NCBI GenBank assembly: GCA_902728285.1
Contig: CACVBU010000017.1
Location: 362,068-426,067, forward strand
Direction: 5' to 3'
Source of the DNA: Clytia hemisphaerica
Taxonomy: Eukaryota; Cnidaria; Hydrozoa; Leptothecata; Clytiidae
DNA: 64,000 nt
Each line of letters opens with the position of its first letter. Position 1 is the first letter of the stretch. The notes under the pieces were generated by a model. It was given only the letters and a program-made list of their open reading frames with translations. It did no database searches and was not told the origin of the DNA. Below are positions 12,023-21,940 of the stretch, piece after piece. Both the position numbers and the translations under genes were made by a program.

Positions 12023-12423
12023 CCGTGAAATAGACCTTTTTTCAAAGAGGACGTCCTGTTTAATAATTATGTAGTCCAGCCATAAAAACAATGATAGAGC
12101 CATGCATAATTACTGTATCATGCATATTGTAATAATTATGCATGGTTTTATCATTGTTTTCCTGCTGGACTACATAATTATTCAACAGGGTGGCCTCTTT
12201 GAAAAAAGGTCTATTGGGTAACTTGCATCAGTGGAGGCTAACATGCATAGCCCTCGAATGAATGACCTGGCTGGTCATTAAAATACAACTACGCAGCTCT
12301 GCTCGCAGCTCTACTCTACCATTTTTGTTTTGATTTAACTTTGTATTTTAATGACCAGCCAGGCCATTCATTTGAGGGCTATGCAAGTTAGCCTCCACTG
12401 ATGCAAGTTACCCAATCTCACGG
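12023..12423. mobile_element. Foldback MITE with CCGTGAG ends and TA target duplication
   Basis: The ends are CCGTGA... and ...TCACGG with TA on each side (12021-12022, 12424-12425). After removing the nested element 12033-12211, the arms continue as GGGTAACTTGCATCAGTGGA and its inverse for about 70 bp. The corresponding minisatellite unit in copy 1 shows the uninterrupted GAACTATGAAC. The CCGTGAG terminus and TA duplication are shared with the 5.1-kb palindrome at 58627-63725. Confidence 0.85.
12033..12211. mobile_element. 179-bp MITE nested in the CCGTGAG element
   Basis: Inverted ends GACCTTTTTTCAAAGAGG and CCTCTTTGAAAAAAGGTC, flanked by TA. A second copy lies at 49858-50737, itself interrupted. 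The interior is an almost complete palindrome centred on ATAATTATGCATG motifs. Confidence 0.85.
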
Positions 12424-12852
12424 TATTAACTTTTCCTTTGCATGCGTTTAAAATGGGGAAAACTTTTGTGGTGGACTATTAACTTTTCCTTTGCATGAGT
12501 TTCAAATGAGGAAAACTTTTGTCGTGAACCATGAACTTTTCCTTTGCATGCGTTTAAAATGGGGAACACTTTTGTCGTGCACTATGAACTTTTCCTATGC
12601 ATGCGTTTAAAATGGGGAAAACTTTTGTCGTAACTTTTAACTTTTATTTTGTATGAGTTTAAAATGGGGAAAACTTTTGTCGTGAACTATGAACTTCTCC
12701 TTTGCATGCGTTTAAAATGGGGAACACTTTTGTCGTGAACTATGAACTTTTCCTTTGCATGCGTTTAAGATTGGGAAAACTTTTGTCATGAATTTGGTGA
12801 TTTCTTTCATCGGGCGTTTAAAACTTGGAAAACTTTTGTCGTGAATTATGAC

Positions 12853-13315
12853 TTAGGCAAAGATCGCAAATAAGTTGTGTTCGCGTCGTCCGACCGACTC
12901 ACTTTCTATCTTAAAAATCCAACACTTTTCAGTCGGAAAGTGGGAAATCTATCGGATTTTTTACCAATATTTTTCAAAGCATTTTATACATTCATCGTTA
13001 GTCGCCGATTGGATCATCCAGTGTTAGTTCAAATAAGCTTTCCGTCCGTAATTTTTCAAAGATTGTTTGCGTTAAAAAGCGCTATGCGACTGTTTTTTGC
13101 AACCGTGATATGTAACAAAGATCATAATGCAGCTAGCGCGCTTGAAAATTCTTGCCGCGCGAACAAACCTATGTTCAGGGCGCATTTTTCCGATGATTCT
13201 AGTGCTGACCGACTGCCTAGGTTCAGAGCGCACTTTGCCGACGATTTTAGTGCCGACCAACTCACTTTTTGGGGCTGGAAATGACGCGAACACAACTTAT
13301 ATGTGATTGACGCCT
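12853..13315. mobile_element. Inverted-repeat DNA element, copy 2
   Basis: Duplicated copy of the element at 7097-7559, again flanked by TATGAC. Here one reading frame runs 135 codons on the plus strand, but it is broken in copy 1 and matches nothing I recognise. Confidence 0.7.
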
Positions 13316-14570
13316 TATGACCTTTCCCTCGCATGCATCTAAAATATGGTTTACTGTAATACTTTTGTCATGAATTTTCCTTTTTTGCATTTTTTTGGAA
13401 GAATGAAATCGTTTCCCTGGTTTGAAAGTTTTTTTCTTTTTGGCATTAGGTGAGACCAAATTAATTGTTCTGCAGGCCTGACCGACCCTATTTTTTCAAA
13501 ATAGAAAAGTATAGTATTGAATTTGCAACTGAACAAGTTGAAAATTTTAAAATGTATTTGTAAATTCATCTCAAAACTTAAATGAATTCAAAATATCACA
13601 ATTAAAATGACACAAATATCATTCATCAATAAAGAGGAAAAAGTCTGGTGCTTTAAAATGTCACAAATTTTTTAGATCTTGACCTTCTGACCCTAGATTT
13701 TCAGAGATTTAGTTTTATTATATACTGACTTGCTGAGCAGGTATGTCCCATATTCTTCAGAAGGCCTTCCTGTATTTGTGGTCCCTTATTTAAAAGAATT
13801 ATATTTTGGAAATAGACCTTTTGCTATTTATGATTTCATATTAAATAATTAAAAACTCAACATTAAAACATTAATTCACTAATGTATAATTAGTTAAAGT
13901 GGATTTTAAATATTATCATAAGTCTGCTTGAGTTTTTTATTCATTCAGACATGACATTGCGGATATAGCAAAAGGTCTGTATTAAACTTTTCTTCCTTTT
14001 TTCAGCATTTTTACACATGATAGTATTCCAAAAAATTCATCTCTCAGAAATTTTGATATTTTCCTTGGTTTATTGTAAAACTTTCTCCATTTTGTAAAGT
14101 AAAGGTGTAAGGTGAAGCATGACGCTACAGATCAAATCTGTGCTTTGACTGGACTCACCAACCTTTATGATTATAAGGGTACAGTCTGTTTATTGCGACA
14201 ACTCTTTAAATTCAAGATCCTCTGAGAGTGTCTAGTGTTTTCATCTTACTTTAATATACGGCGTTTGTTTGTCATTCAATTTTTTTGTTTGCAACTTGCA
14301 AATCGAGGAGGTTCTGGGTCGCTTCGCAACTTTAAATTCGTGACATTTACGGCTTGTTTTTGTCACTCTCACATGTCTTTGCTATGCAAACAGAGTAGAG
14401 GAACGTACTTAAGCGTTCTGGAGCGCGCGTAACCCCTTTTTCTAAACATTGATTTTTAACATTGCAATGGCTTCTTCTCGGGTACCAATTCCAAAAAAAC
14501 TCTGATCAAAAATGGTGAATATAGCTTGGTCCAGGGATATATAAAGGTCAGTGGTCAACTTCAAACTTAC

Positions 14571-14693
14571 CTCTTCTACCCTACAGCTAATTTTGGAAAG
14601 CTCCTCTTGTGTTTCTTTTGCATTTCTGGTCAATCTAGCTTTCCGATTTCGTTCTATTATGGCTTTAGCAGGACTATCACCAAGCTCGTCCAT
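14571..14693 (-). CDS. Candidate first coding exon of an unidentified coiled-coil protein
   Basis: On the minus strand an ATG at 14693 opens 41 codons (MDELGDSPAKAIIERNRKAR, then a charged stretch ending SKISCRVEE). It ends at a strong donor, GTAAGTTT, in phase 0. The composition is charged and helix-forming. The exon sits 118 bp from the edge of the tandem duplication, so the rest of the gene may be farther left inside duplicated DNA or may have been displaced. I found no convincing second exon. Family unknown. Confidence 0.45.
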
Positions 14694-15662
14694 TTTGATA
14701 TCGGACTAAAGACATCTGCTCTCGATAAAAAAGTCTGTTTTCACAAGAATATTGATGAATTTTGAAATGGGCAATCAGAGCCATGCGCCATTTGTTTACA
14801 TATTTCAGCTTCATGTAAAATATCACGAAAAGAAATAAAAATGGTGGATTAGCACTGAGAACTAGAATGTAAAAGTTTGAGTAGTTAATTTTTTCTCCAA
14901 TCTATCAAAAAGAGAATTCTAGAGATTTAGCTGTTAGCGCATATAGATTAGATCACAAGAATTTCCTCGGTTTAACGATTGGATTAAAACTTTCTCCCAT
15001 TCGGCAATAGCAAGATAAGAATTCTGAAAAGATTCACTGCTCATATGGCTCATGCATGCTACAGATTCTGGTTGACTTAAAGTTTTTTTTTGACCGGACA
15101 CCTATTGATATGCATGGAAAGAGAAAGCATGTAAGTAGCTTAAGGGGAGACAGGTGTTCTGATTTTGATTAGAATTTGTGGTCAGTCAGGAGATTTTCCA
15201 CGTTGATCCATCTCTATTTCTATTTTGTTGAGTTGCAGGAGGCCTATTTTCGCAACTATAGACGCTTTCAATGACCAGACAATCTCAATCAAACGGAATC
15301 GACGATCGAACCAGTTAGAGTTAGTCGAACTTAATCGAATGCAATCGGCCGATTGAAATTCGATTGTCGAACGCAATCGAATCTCAATCGAACGTCAAAA
15401 TTCTGGGTAATATTCGATTGGTTCGATTGTTGTTCGACTGGTTTGATCGTCAATTCCGTTCGATTGAGATTGTCTGGCTTTATTCTTGCAGCTTCCCAAC
15501 AATCAACATCCAAGCTCTCAAAAACATCACAAGCCGAATGAAATTACTTTCAATTTCCCGTAGAAATTATGCGATGAACAATCCGGGGGTCAATGAATCG
15601 CCGATCGAACGCAATCAAACGCAATCGAAAATCAATCGAACGCAATCGAATATCAATCGAAT

Positions 15663-17234
15663 CCAGACGTAATTAATCGAACCAATCGAACGGTATTTTT
15701 AATCGAACTTTGTCGAAATTACTGAAATCGAACTTAATCGAACTTTTTTTAAAGAGACCTCGTCAGTTCGATTAGTTCAATTACATTATTCGAACTTAAT
15801 CGAACTAATCGAACTTTGCCAAGTTTAATCGAACAAAAATTTGAGAAAGCCCAAGCAACTGAAGGCCGCTCCACTTGCGCGTAATTCGATTGCACTTTTT
15901 GCCGGCCTTTGACGACACTTTGAGGAACTTTGAAGCGCTCCCGCTGGTGCAGGCGTGTACCCTCACATCCCCCCTGACCAGTGGGCACCGATCAAACCTC
16001 CCTGAACCCCGGCCGGGACCCCCAGGGGTGGTCCACGGTGGTACCCAAATGATGAGGTCATTTTTCCCAATTTTCGCCAATTTTCCAATGTTTGCCGGCT
16101 TTTGACGACATTTTACTTTGAGGAACTTTGAGGCACCCCAACCGGTTCAGGGGAGTACCTTTACATCCCCCCTAACCAGTTGTCACCAATCGAACTCCCG
16201 GAAATCCCTGCCGGGACCCCAAAGGCGTTCCACGGTGGTACCCGAAGGAAGTCATTTTTAAAAATTTTGACCGATTTTTGCCAATTTTCAAGCCTTTCCG
16301 AGCCTTTTAAAGGCTTCGGAGCACTGATGGAGGGTGTTGGCATTGAGGAAGAGCAAGGCTGAGGGTATCCGAAGGGGTCCGAAGGGATACGGGGGGCTGT
16401 GGAGGGATGCAGAGGCCTCAATCGGTCCCACGGGGGAATTTTGCTGGTGAGAAAGGGGTGTAACCTTTTCAATTGAGAAGGTCGTTTTTGGCAATTTTCG
16501 CCGACTTTTGACGGCACTTTGAGGAACTTTGAAGGACCCCCAACGGTGCAGGCGTTTACTCTCACATCCCCCTGACCAGTGAGCACCCAAAGTAGGTCAT
16601 TTTTTTCCAATTTTGACCAATTTTCAAGCCTTTCCGCCTTTCCAAGCCTTTTATAGGCTTCAGATGACTGATGGAGGGTGCTGGCTTTGAGGGAAAGCAA
16701 GGCAGAGGGTATCCAAAGCGGTCCGAAGGGCTGTGGGGGCTGTAGAGGCCTCGATTGGTCCCACCGGGGCTGGTACCCAAAGGAGTTCATTTTTCGTAAT
16801 TTTTACCAGCTTTTGACAACACTTTGAGGAACTTTGAAGGACCCCCAACGTTGCAGACGTGTACCCTCACATCCCTCTGACCAGTAGGCACCAATTGGAC
16901 CCCCCGGACCTCGGCCGGGACCCCCAGGGACCGTCCACGGTAGTACCCAAAGGAGGTCATTTTTTGTTGTCGAACTTTATCGAACGGAGTTTTTTGTCGA
17001 ATTTGTCGAACCTTTCTTGTTGTCGAACTTTATCGAACGGAGTTTTTTGTCGAACATTTCTCGTTGTCGAACTTTGTCGAACTTAATATGTTTTGTCGAA
17101 CTTAATCGAATACTCACAATTTTAGCAACTTTTGAAAAGTTCGATTAAAGAATTTAATCAAACTTTTGTCGTTCGATAAGTTCGACAAAGTTCGATTAGT
17201 TCGGTAATCGAACTGTTCGATTAATTACGTCTGG
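15663..17234. mobile_element. Inner CCAGACG transposon nested in the outer one, 6-bp target duplication
   Basis: The ends are CCAGACGTAATTAATCGAAC and its inverse. TCGAAT is duplicated at 15657-15662 and 17235-17240. The middle (15890-16960) is GC-richer than its surroundings and holds four irregularly spaced copies of a block containing CTTTGAGGAACTTTGAAG. Long minus-strand frames there (up to 209 codons) are proline-rich translations of this repeat, with no family features, and I do not treat them as genes. Confidence 0.8.
15909..16960. repeat. Irregular tandem repeat inside the inner CCAGACG element
   Basis: Four copies of a unit starting near TTTTGACGACACTTTGAGGA (15909, 16103, 16507, 16811). 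Each is followed by a CCCTGACCAGT...GGTACCC block. The spacing is about 195, 405 and 305 bp. The base composition differs sharply from the AT-rich flanks. Confidence 0.7.
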
Positions 17235-17497
17235 TCGAATCTGAAAATTGTGGTAATATTCGATTGAGATTCGATTGCATTCGACAATCGAATTTCAATC
17301 GGTCGATTGCGTTCGATTTGGTTTGACTGGTTCAATCGTCGATTCCGTTCGATTGAGATCGTCTGGCAATGAGCGCCCCGTCAGCACCTTGGACTGACTA
17401 CCCCAATTCCCCTCACATGATGATGGCGGCATGGGGTTGACCCTGGTTGACCTGGGCTGGGTGAAAAGGTTCATTCACTTGCCAAAGTGAACTGCTG

Positions 17498-17572
17498 CAA
17501 GTGGGAATTGAACCTCAGTCGCCTGTGCAGCAACCAAGGTCAATGACCACTTTACCACTTTACCACGACAAG
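17498..17572 (-). other. tRNA-like repeat (SINE head or tRNA pseudogene)
   Basis: On the minus strand it has an A-box-like TGGTAAAGTGGT and a B box GGTTCAATTCC. The cloverleaf is not complete. It lies just outside the right end of the CCAGAC element. Confidence 0.45.
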
Positions 17573-17720
17573 CAGATTTGCACCGCAATGAACTGTGTTT
17601 GAATCCCAAGCACTTCCTTCCAGGCAGGATGATGATGTTAGGAAAATATGGTTATAGACTCTCTACTTTCACTCAGTTTCTTACCAGCTTTTAAAAAAAG
17701 TCAAGTAGAAATTTTTCTAC

Positions 17721-17946
17721 CAAAAGTCATTCGTTGATTACTTTTTAGTGATTTTATTGTAATTTTTAGAATGTTTGGATCTAAAATATACAAGGATAAA
17801 ACTATAAAATATGAAGGGAACAATGATGCCATAAACCATGGCTAATGGACGACGGTCCAAGACAGTTCATGTTTCTGTAGCATCATACAGTTCATAAGAA
17901 TACTAATGGGCATTTCATAATGTCTCATACAGTTGATTACTCTCCA
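17721..17946 (-). repeat. 3' LTR of retrotransposon 1
   Basis: Begins TGGAGAGTAATCAACTGTAT on the minus strand and ends ...AATGACTTTTG. It contains a TATTTTATAG box followed, 30 nt from its first base, by GATCCAAACAT (17781-17771), then AATAAA. This copy keeps the 11-mer that exactly complements the primer-binding site. Confidence 0.9.
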
Positions 17947-17955
17947 TCCCCCTCC
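17947..17955 (-). promoter_or_regulatory. Polypurine tract of retrotransposon 1
   Basis: GGAGGGGGA directly precedes the TGG at the 3' LTR start, the usual position for plus-strand priming. Confidence 0.85.
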
Positions 17956-17972
17956 AGTTCGACGAAGGCGAA

Positions 17973-20900
17973 TTAAACCCATTTACCAGATTCAGGTTCA
18001 TAATTCATGGGGGGTCGTCTGACACGAGTTGGACGAGAAGGCGTTTTATCAGCTTGAGGAGATGACACGTTGTTCAGCTGATCCCGTCCCGTTTGGCTGG
18101 GGGGAATTGTCGGGGTTGGTACAGTCTCGATCACCGCCGGATCTTTGGCATCTTCAGTGATGGGGTCATCATGGTAGTTGGTTGGCTCAGCAGATCTGGA
18201 CGATTGTGTTGGTATTGATGGACGTGGTGTGGCGGAAGGTGATGGCGCTGGAGCTAGCAACGGTGGAGGAGCTGGCATCGATGGTGGGGTTGTCTTGCGA
18301 CTCGAACCCTGATCGACTGGCAAAAATTGACGAAGGTGCTTACGATTTCGCCTTGTGAGCCGGCCAGATCCATCAACCTTTAGGGTGTAGCTCTCGAATC
18401 CGTGAACTTCGACAACTGTTCCAGAGCGGTCCCAACGTTTGGGGTAGTTGCCTGATAGATTCTGGATGTAGCAATGATTGCCGAGTTGGAGTGATGGAAG
18501 TTTGAGAGTCTTTTCGTCCAGTTTATCGATCGAATGAAAGAATCGTTCCTTCATAGCTGATTCCTTCTGTGCCCATGCATCCCGCCATAAGGGACGAATG
18601 TGCTTAAAGAAGGCAAAGGCATCTCTGATTGGTCTGCCGAAGACAATTTGGGCTGGAGAGATGTTGCAATCTGGGTCTGGCATGTTTCTCATCTGCATCA
18701 TAGCGAGTAGAAACTTGTCAGTGTCGAGTGATCCTGAGGGACCTGTGTTGGCCCGAAGGAGACGCTTGGTAGATTTAACTGCTACTTCGGCACGTCCGTT
18801 TGATTGAGGCAAGTAGGCAGAAGACAATCTGCGAGATACACCCCAGCGTTTGAAGAATTCGGCAGTAGCAGAGGCGATAAACTCAGGTCCACCGTCGCTG
18901 GTGATTTCTTCGGGAACTCCAAATCGAGAGAAGTAGTTTTTTAGGCACGATACCAGACCAGCAGCGCCTGATTGCGGTGAGCCATGCGGGGAGGTGAAAA
19001 CGTCGCACCATGCAGACAAACGATCTCCAACGACAAGGTAATGTTGGCCCGCACTTTGGAAGAAGTCAGCAAACACCTTCTCGAACGGTGTTGATGGTGG
19101 TGGAAAAGGCACGACAGTTGAAGCTGGTTGTGATGGGGCATTGACGATGCATTCCCGACAATTCTTTCTCGTTCGTTTAATGTCAGCTGTCATTCCTGGC
19201 CAGAACACGATTGCACGAGCGCGAGATCCCATCATTGTTACACCTTGGTGGGCAGCGTGAAGTGCGTCGAGGACAGCAGGGCGAAGGGAGGATGGGATGA
19301 CAGCACGATCATCGTAAATGACTACGCCATCTGACACGTGGAGACTTTCGCGGTATTGCCAAAATTGTGAGATGGTAGGAGAATCGCGGCACTCTGGTGG
19401 GAATCCGTCATGGATGGCTTCAATCAGGGACCGCATGGCATTGTCTTTCTGGGTCTCCTCGACAAGTTGATCCCAGGTGATGGAGGCGACTGTATTGGTT
19501 TGGCGTTGAATGGCAGCAAGAACCAACGATTCAGTTAGGTCTTCTTGGTCGTCTGATGGGGATGGGTAGCGGGATGTTGCGTCACAAGCTGGGTTGGTTT
19601 TTCCCGGAAGATGAATGATTTTGAAATACCAGGGAAGTGTTCTTTGTTTCAACTGAAGGAGTCTAGTGTTCCTGATCTTGTCAAGCCTCTTGTCACCATA
19701 TATCTTCACGAGAGGTTTGTGGTCGGTAATGACTGTCAAGTCGGGACATCCAAGGGTGAAGAATTTGGATTGCTCAAGACCCCACGTTATGGCAAGGGCC
19801 TCCCCTTCAATTGCGACATAATGTTTCTCAGCCGGGGAGAGAAATCTTGAACTCGCGAGTGTGATACGCCAGCCACTGGGACAACAGTCGGGATCAGTGA
19901 CCTGACAAGAACAGTGTTTCTGCAGCAGGAGGTATCCAATTCCTTTCTTTGACCAGTCTGTTCGGAGACCAGTGGGGCGTCCAAGGTCAAATATTTCAAC
20001 ACCCTCTTTGATTGCGTCGATAATTGTTTCTTTGGACAATTTGAAGGCTGTGTCAAGCCCGTCATTCCACTCAAACGGTGTTTGTGGGGAGAGGAACTTT
20101 CGGAATGGTTCCATGTGGTCTCGGAGTTGGGCATAGTTGGACACCTGATTCACTAACCCAAACCAGCTACGAATGTCAGTTGTCGATGAAGGTGTTGGAA
20201 AATTGCAAATGGCGTTGAAATATTTTGGAAGAGGATCAATCCTGTCTGGCGTAATACGAAAGCCAGCAAAATCAACCTGCTTCTGTGCGAATTGGAATTT
20301 ATCAGGATTAGCGACAATACCCGAGTTTCCAATGAGAGTCAATAAGTCTATGGTTCGCCACCAATGTTCAGTTAAATCCTCGTCATGGTGAAGGGTGTCG
20401 TCAACAATACGTTCTTTGCGATGGAAGTCTGTCAGGATGGTGTCAAAACGTCTGTTGTAGCCATCTCCTAAAGATAAGAAGCCTTGTGGTGCACGCTTGT
20501 AACGAAACCGACCAATAGGTGTGATAAATGTTGTTAAGTGGTGGTCAGATTGGCGCAAAGGAAGGCTGTGATAGCCATTCCAAGCATCTAAGACGGTTTT
20601 CCAGGTATTTCGAGGAATGCGTCGTATTATATGAAAAGGTTGTTCTGAATTGTGGGTCTCCCTCTTACAAAACTTATTCAGTGGTGATAGGTCGACGGTT
20701 CTACGAGGGGAGCCATCGTGTTTTCTTGCAACGACCATGTGGTGACACCAGTCCGATGGTTCTCCCAATGGCACCGGCTCGATTACGTCAAGGGCGACAT
20801 CACGAGCAAGGTCTGCGTATACTTTGTCTTTCCAGTGGATCGGTACAGGTATGGCTTTGTGATGGGCGACTGGTACCGCATCATCTTTGATGTGGATCTC

Positions 20901-21878
20901 GACGGGAGGACCGTCCATGCAAGGAAGCTGTTGGTGTGGACAGGTGTTGAATGTAGAGCTCCCATAGTAGTCGAGGAGCCAATCACGCATGCGAGTGCTG
21001 TTCTCAGGGATGCAGGGAAAGGGCAGTTCTTTAGGGCGGGAAGGTGGTGCAGTTCGTATGGGGCAGTCACAAATGCCCCCATCGCTCTTGGTTGCACCAC
21101 AGATTGATCCAACAGGCATGTTTGCGTTTGCCTGAGGGGAAGAAGATGATTCTTTGCTGGTTGGATTGTTATTAAATGCTCCAACAGTTGGAAAGTCACG
21201 ATTAATTATACCGAGCTGAAGCATGGAGTCGTATGAAAGGTATAAATGCTTAACATCGCGACTGACGTAAACCATCGAGCGGCAAGATACTTTGTTCCTG
21301 CTTTCCACTGCACCTGTCATTCTGGCACGGAAGACTCCATCGATCCTAATAGGTGATTTGTTGGCTGCGTCCAGGGAGAGGGCGGCAGGTGATAGATCTG
21401 ACATCTCGAATCCAGCCTTCAGGAAGAGTTCTAGGGACCAGATATCGGATTGTGCGCCAGAATCGGCTACAGCTTCGATATCGACACATGTAGCTTTCTG
21501 GTTGTCTAAGGTAATGCGAAGGTTGACCGTTGGATGGGACATTACACGAGCTCGTCTCCATGCTCCTTTGGTGAATATTTGATGCTCGAGTGGTATTGAT
21601 GGCTTCGAACGGGAGGTGGACGCAACCTTGGGTGGCGCTGGTAAGGGACCGTAGGTGATCGAAGAGATCTGGCCAAGTGGGTCGAAGGTACCGCTGATGG
21701 CATTGGACTGACTGGTCTGGCGTCGTTGCTCATCTCTGTTTTTCTTCCAGCACAACTCACACCGTGTGTGAGGTTTTTGGTTCCATCCTCTTGGTTCCTT
21801 TGTGAATATGTTGAAGTCTTTGTGGCAATCAGGGCAGCTAGCAGTCTTTGCTTTGTCGATCTCGCTTGGAGAGGGCAT
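17973..21878 (-). CDS. pol: Pol polyprotein: protease, reverse transcriptase, RNase H, integrase
   Basis: An open frame of 1301 codons. Near the N terminus are two CxxC pairs (Cys15/18 and Cys40/43), probably the end of Gag. An aspartic protease motif DSGA is at residues 139-142. The RT follows (about 330-560); its catalytic site reads IVDD near residue 491, lacking the usual aromatic residue before xDD. RNase H follows with TDW and TDHKPL-type motifs. The integrase has an HHCC finger (about 870-910) and a DDE core with SDGGPEF near 993 and NGRAE near 1026. A Pro/Ser-rich tail (about 1190-1290) follows. The ATG is internal to a longer open frame, and the pol frame probably continues from gag. 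The element is the closest relative in this window of the one at 51262-56484. Confidence 0.92.
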   Translation of the reverse strand: MPSPSEIDKAKTASCPDCHKDFNIFTKEPRGWNQKPHTRCELCWKKNRDEQRRQTSQSNAISGTFDPLGQISSITYGPLPAPPKVASTSRSKPSIPLEHQIFTKGAWRRARVMSHPTVNLRITLDNQKATCVDIEAVADSGAQSDIWSLELFLKAGFEMSDLSPAALSLDAANKSPIRIDGVFRARMTGAVESRNKVSCRSMVYVSRDVKHLYLSYDSMLQLGIINRDFPTVGAFNNNPTSKESSSSPQANANMPVGSICGATKSDGGICDCPIRTAPPSRPKELPFPCIPENSTRMRDWLLDYYGSSTFNTCPHQQLPCMDGPPVEIHIKDDAVPVAHHKAIPVPIHWKDKVYADLARDVALDVIEPVPLGEPSDWCHHMVVARKHDGSPRRTVDLSPLNKFCKRETHNSEQPFHIIRRIPRNTWKTVLDAWNGYHSLPLRQSDHHLTTFITPIGRFRYKRAPQGFLSLGDGYNRRFDTILTDFHRKERIVDDTLHHDEDLTEHWWRTIDLLTLIGNSGIVANPDKFQFAQKQVDFAGFRITPDRIDPLPKYFNAICNFPTPSSTTDIRSWFGLVNQVSNYAQLRDHMEPFRKFLSPQTPFEWNDGLDTAFKLSKETIIDAIKEGVEIFDLGRPTGLRTDWSKKGIGYLLLQKHCSCQVTDPDCCPSGWRITLASSRFLSPAEKHYVAIEGEALAITWGLEQSKFFTLGCPDLTVITDHKPLVKIYGDKRLDKIRNTRLLQLKQRTLPWYFKIIHLPGKTNPACDATSRYPSPSDDQEDLTESLVLAAIQRQTNTVASITWDQLVEETQKDNAMRSLIEAIHDGFPPECRDSPTISQFWQYRESLHVSDGVVIYDDRAVIPSSLRPAVLDALHAAHQGVTMMGSRARAIVFWPGMTADIKRTRKNCRECIVNAPSQPASTVVPFPPPSTPFEKVFADFFQSAGQHYLVVGDRLSAWCDVFTSPHGSPQSGAAGLVSCLKNYFSRFGVPEEITSDGGPEFIASATAEFFKRWGVSRRLSSAYLPQSNGRAEVAVKSTKRLLRANTGPSGSLDTDKFLLAMMQMRNMPDPDCNISPAQIVFGRPIRDAFAFFKHIRPLWRDAWAQKESAMKERFFHSIDKLDEKTLKLPSLQLGNHCYIQNLSGNYPKRWDRSGTVVEVHGFESYTLKVDGSGRLTRRNRKHLRQFLPVDQGSSRKTTPPSMPAPPPLLAPAPSPSATPRPSIPTQSSRSAEPTNYHDDPITEDAKDPAVIETVPTPTIPPSQTGRDQLNNVSSPQADKTPSRPTRVRRPPMNYEPESGKWV

Positions 21879-21940
21879 ACGGTTGCGACGACGTCCGTCA
21901 GTTGCTCGTCTGTGGTCAGGTTGATTGCCTCGCCGATACG

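Larger units (their letters stand above)
11950..12840 (+). repeat. Minisatellite, about 60-64 bp unit, copy 2 (interrupted)
   Basis: Same array as 6775-7090, here about seven or eight units. It is split by the foldback element 12023-12423, which inserted at GAAC-TA-TTAAC within a unit. Confidence 0.85.
11310..14453 (+). repeat. Segment b of tandem duplication, copy 2
   Basis: Direct repeat of 6364-9945. It retains the empty target site of the 8428-9669 transposon and has gained three smaller inverted-repeat elements (11594-11851, 12023-12423, 12033-12211). Confidence 0.9.
15275..17366. mobile_element. Outer CCAGAC-type inverted-repeat transposon, 6-bp target duplication
   Basis: The left end is CCAGACAATCTCAATCAAAC; the right end is the inverse (GTTCGATTGAGATCGTCTGG). 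CAATGA flanks both sides (15269-15274, 17367-17372). An internal copy of the same terminus ends near 15472, so the left portion looks like a compact foldback of about 198 bp joined to a longer one. The arms are dense in ATCGAAC/GTTCGAT. It contains the nested element 15663-17234. No transposase is recognisable. Confidence 0.75.

Noticed and set aside
12877..13284. 135-codon frame, considered as a THAP or transposase fragment
   Set aside because: No Cys/His or catalytic pattern, and the duplicate copy at 7.1-7.5 kb has the frame broken.
16161..16790. 209-codon minus-strand frame
   Set aside because: Proline-rich translation of an irregular tandem repeat inside a transposon; no conserved family feature.
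20528..21199. Open frames of 120-138 codons overlapping the pol gene
   Set aside because: Shadow frames of the retrotransposon pol ORF.
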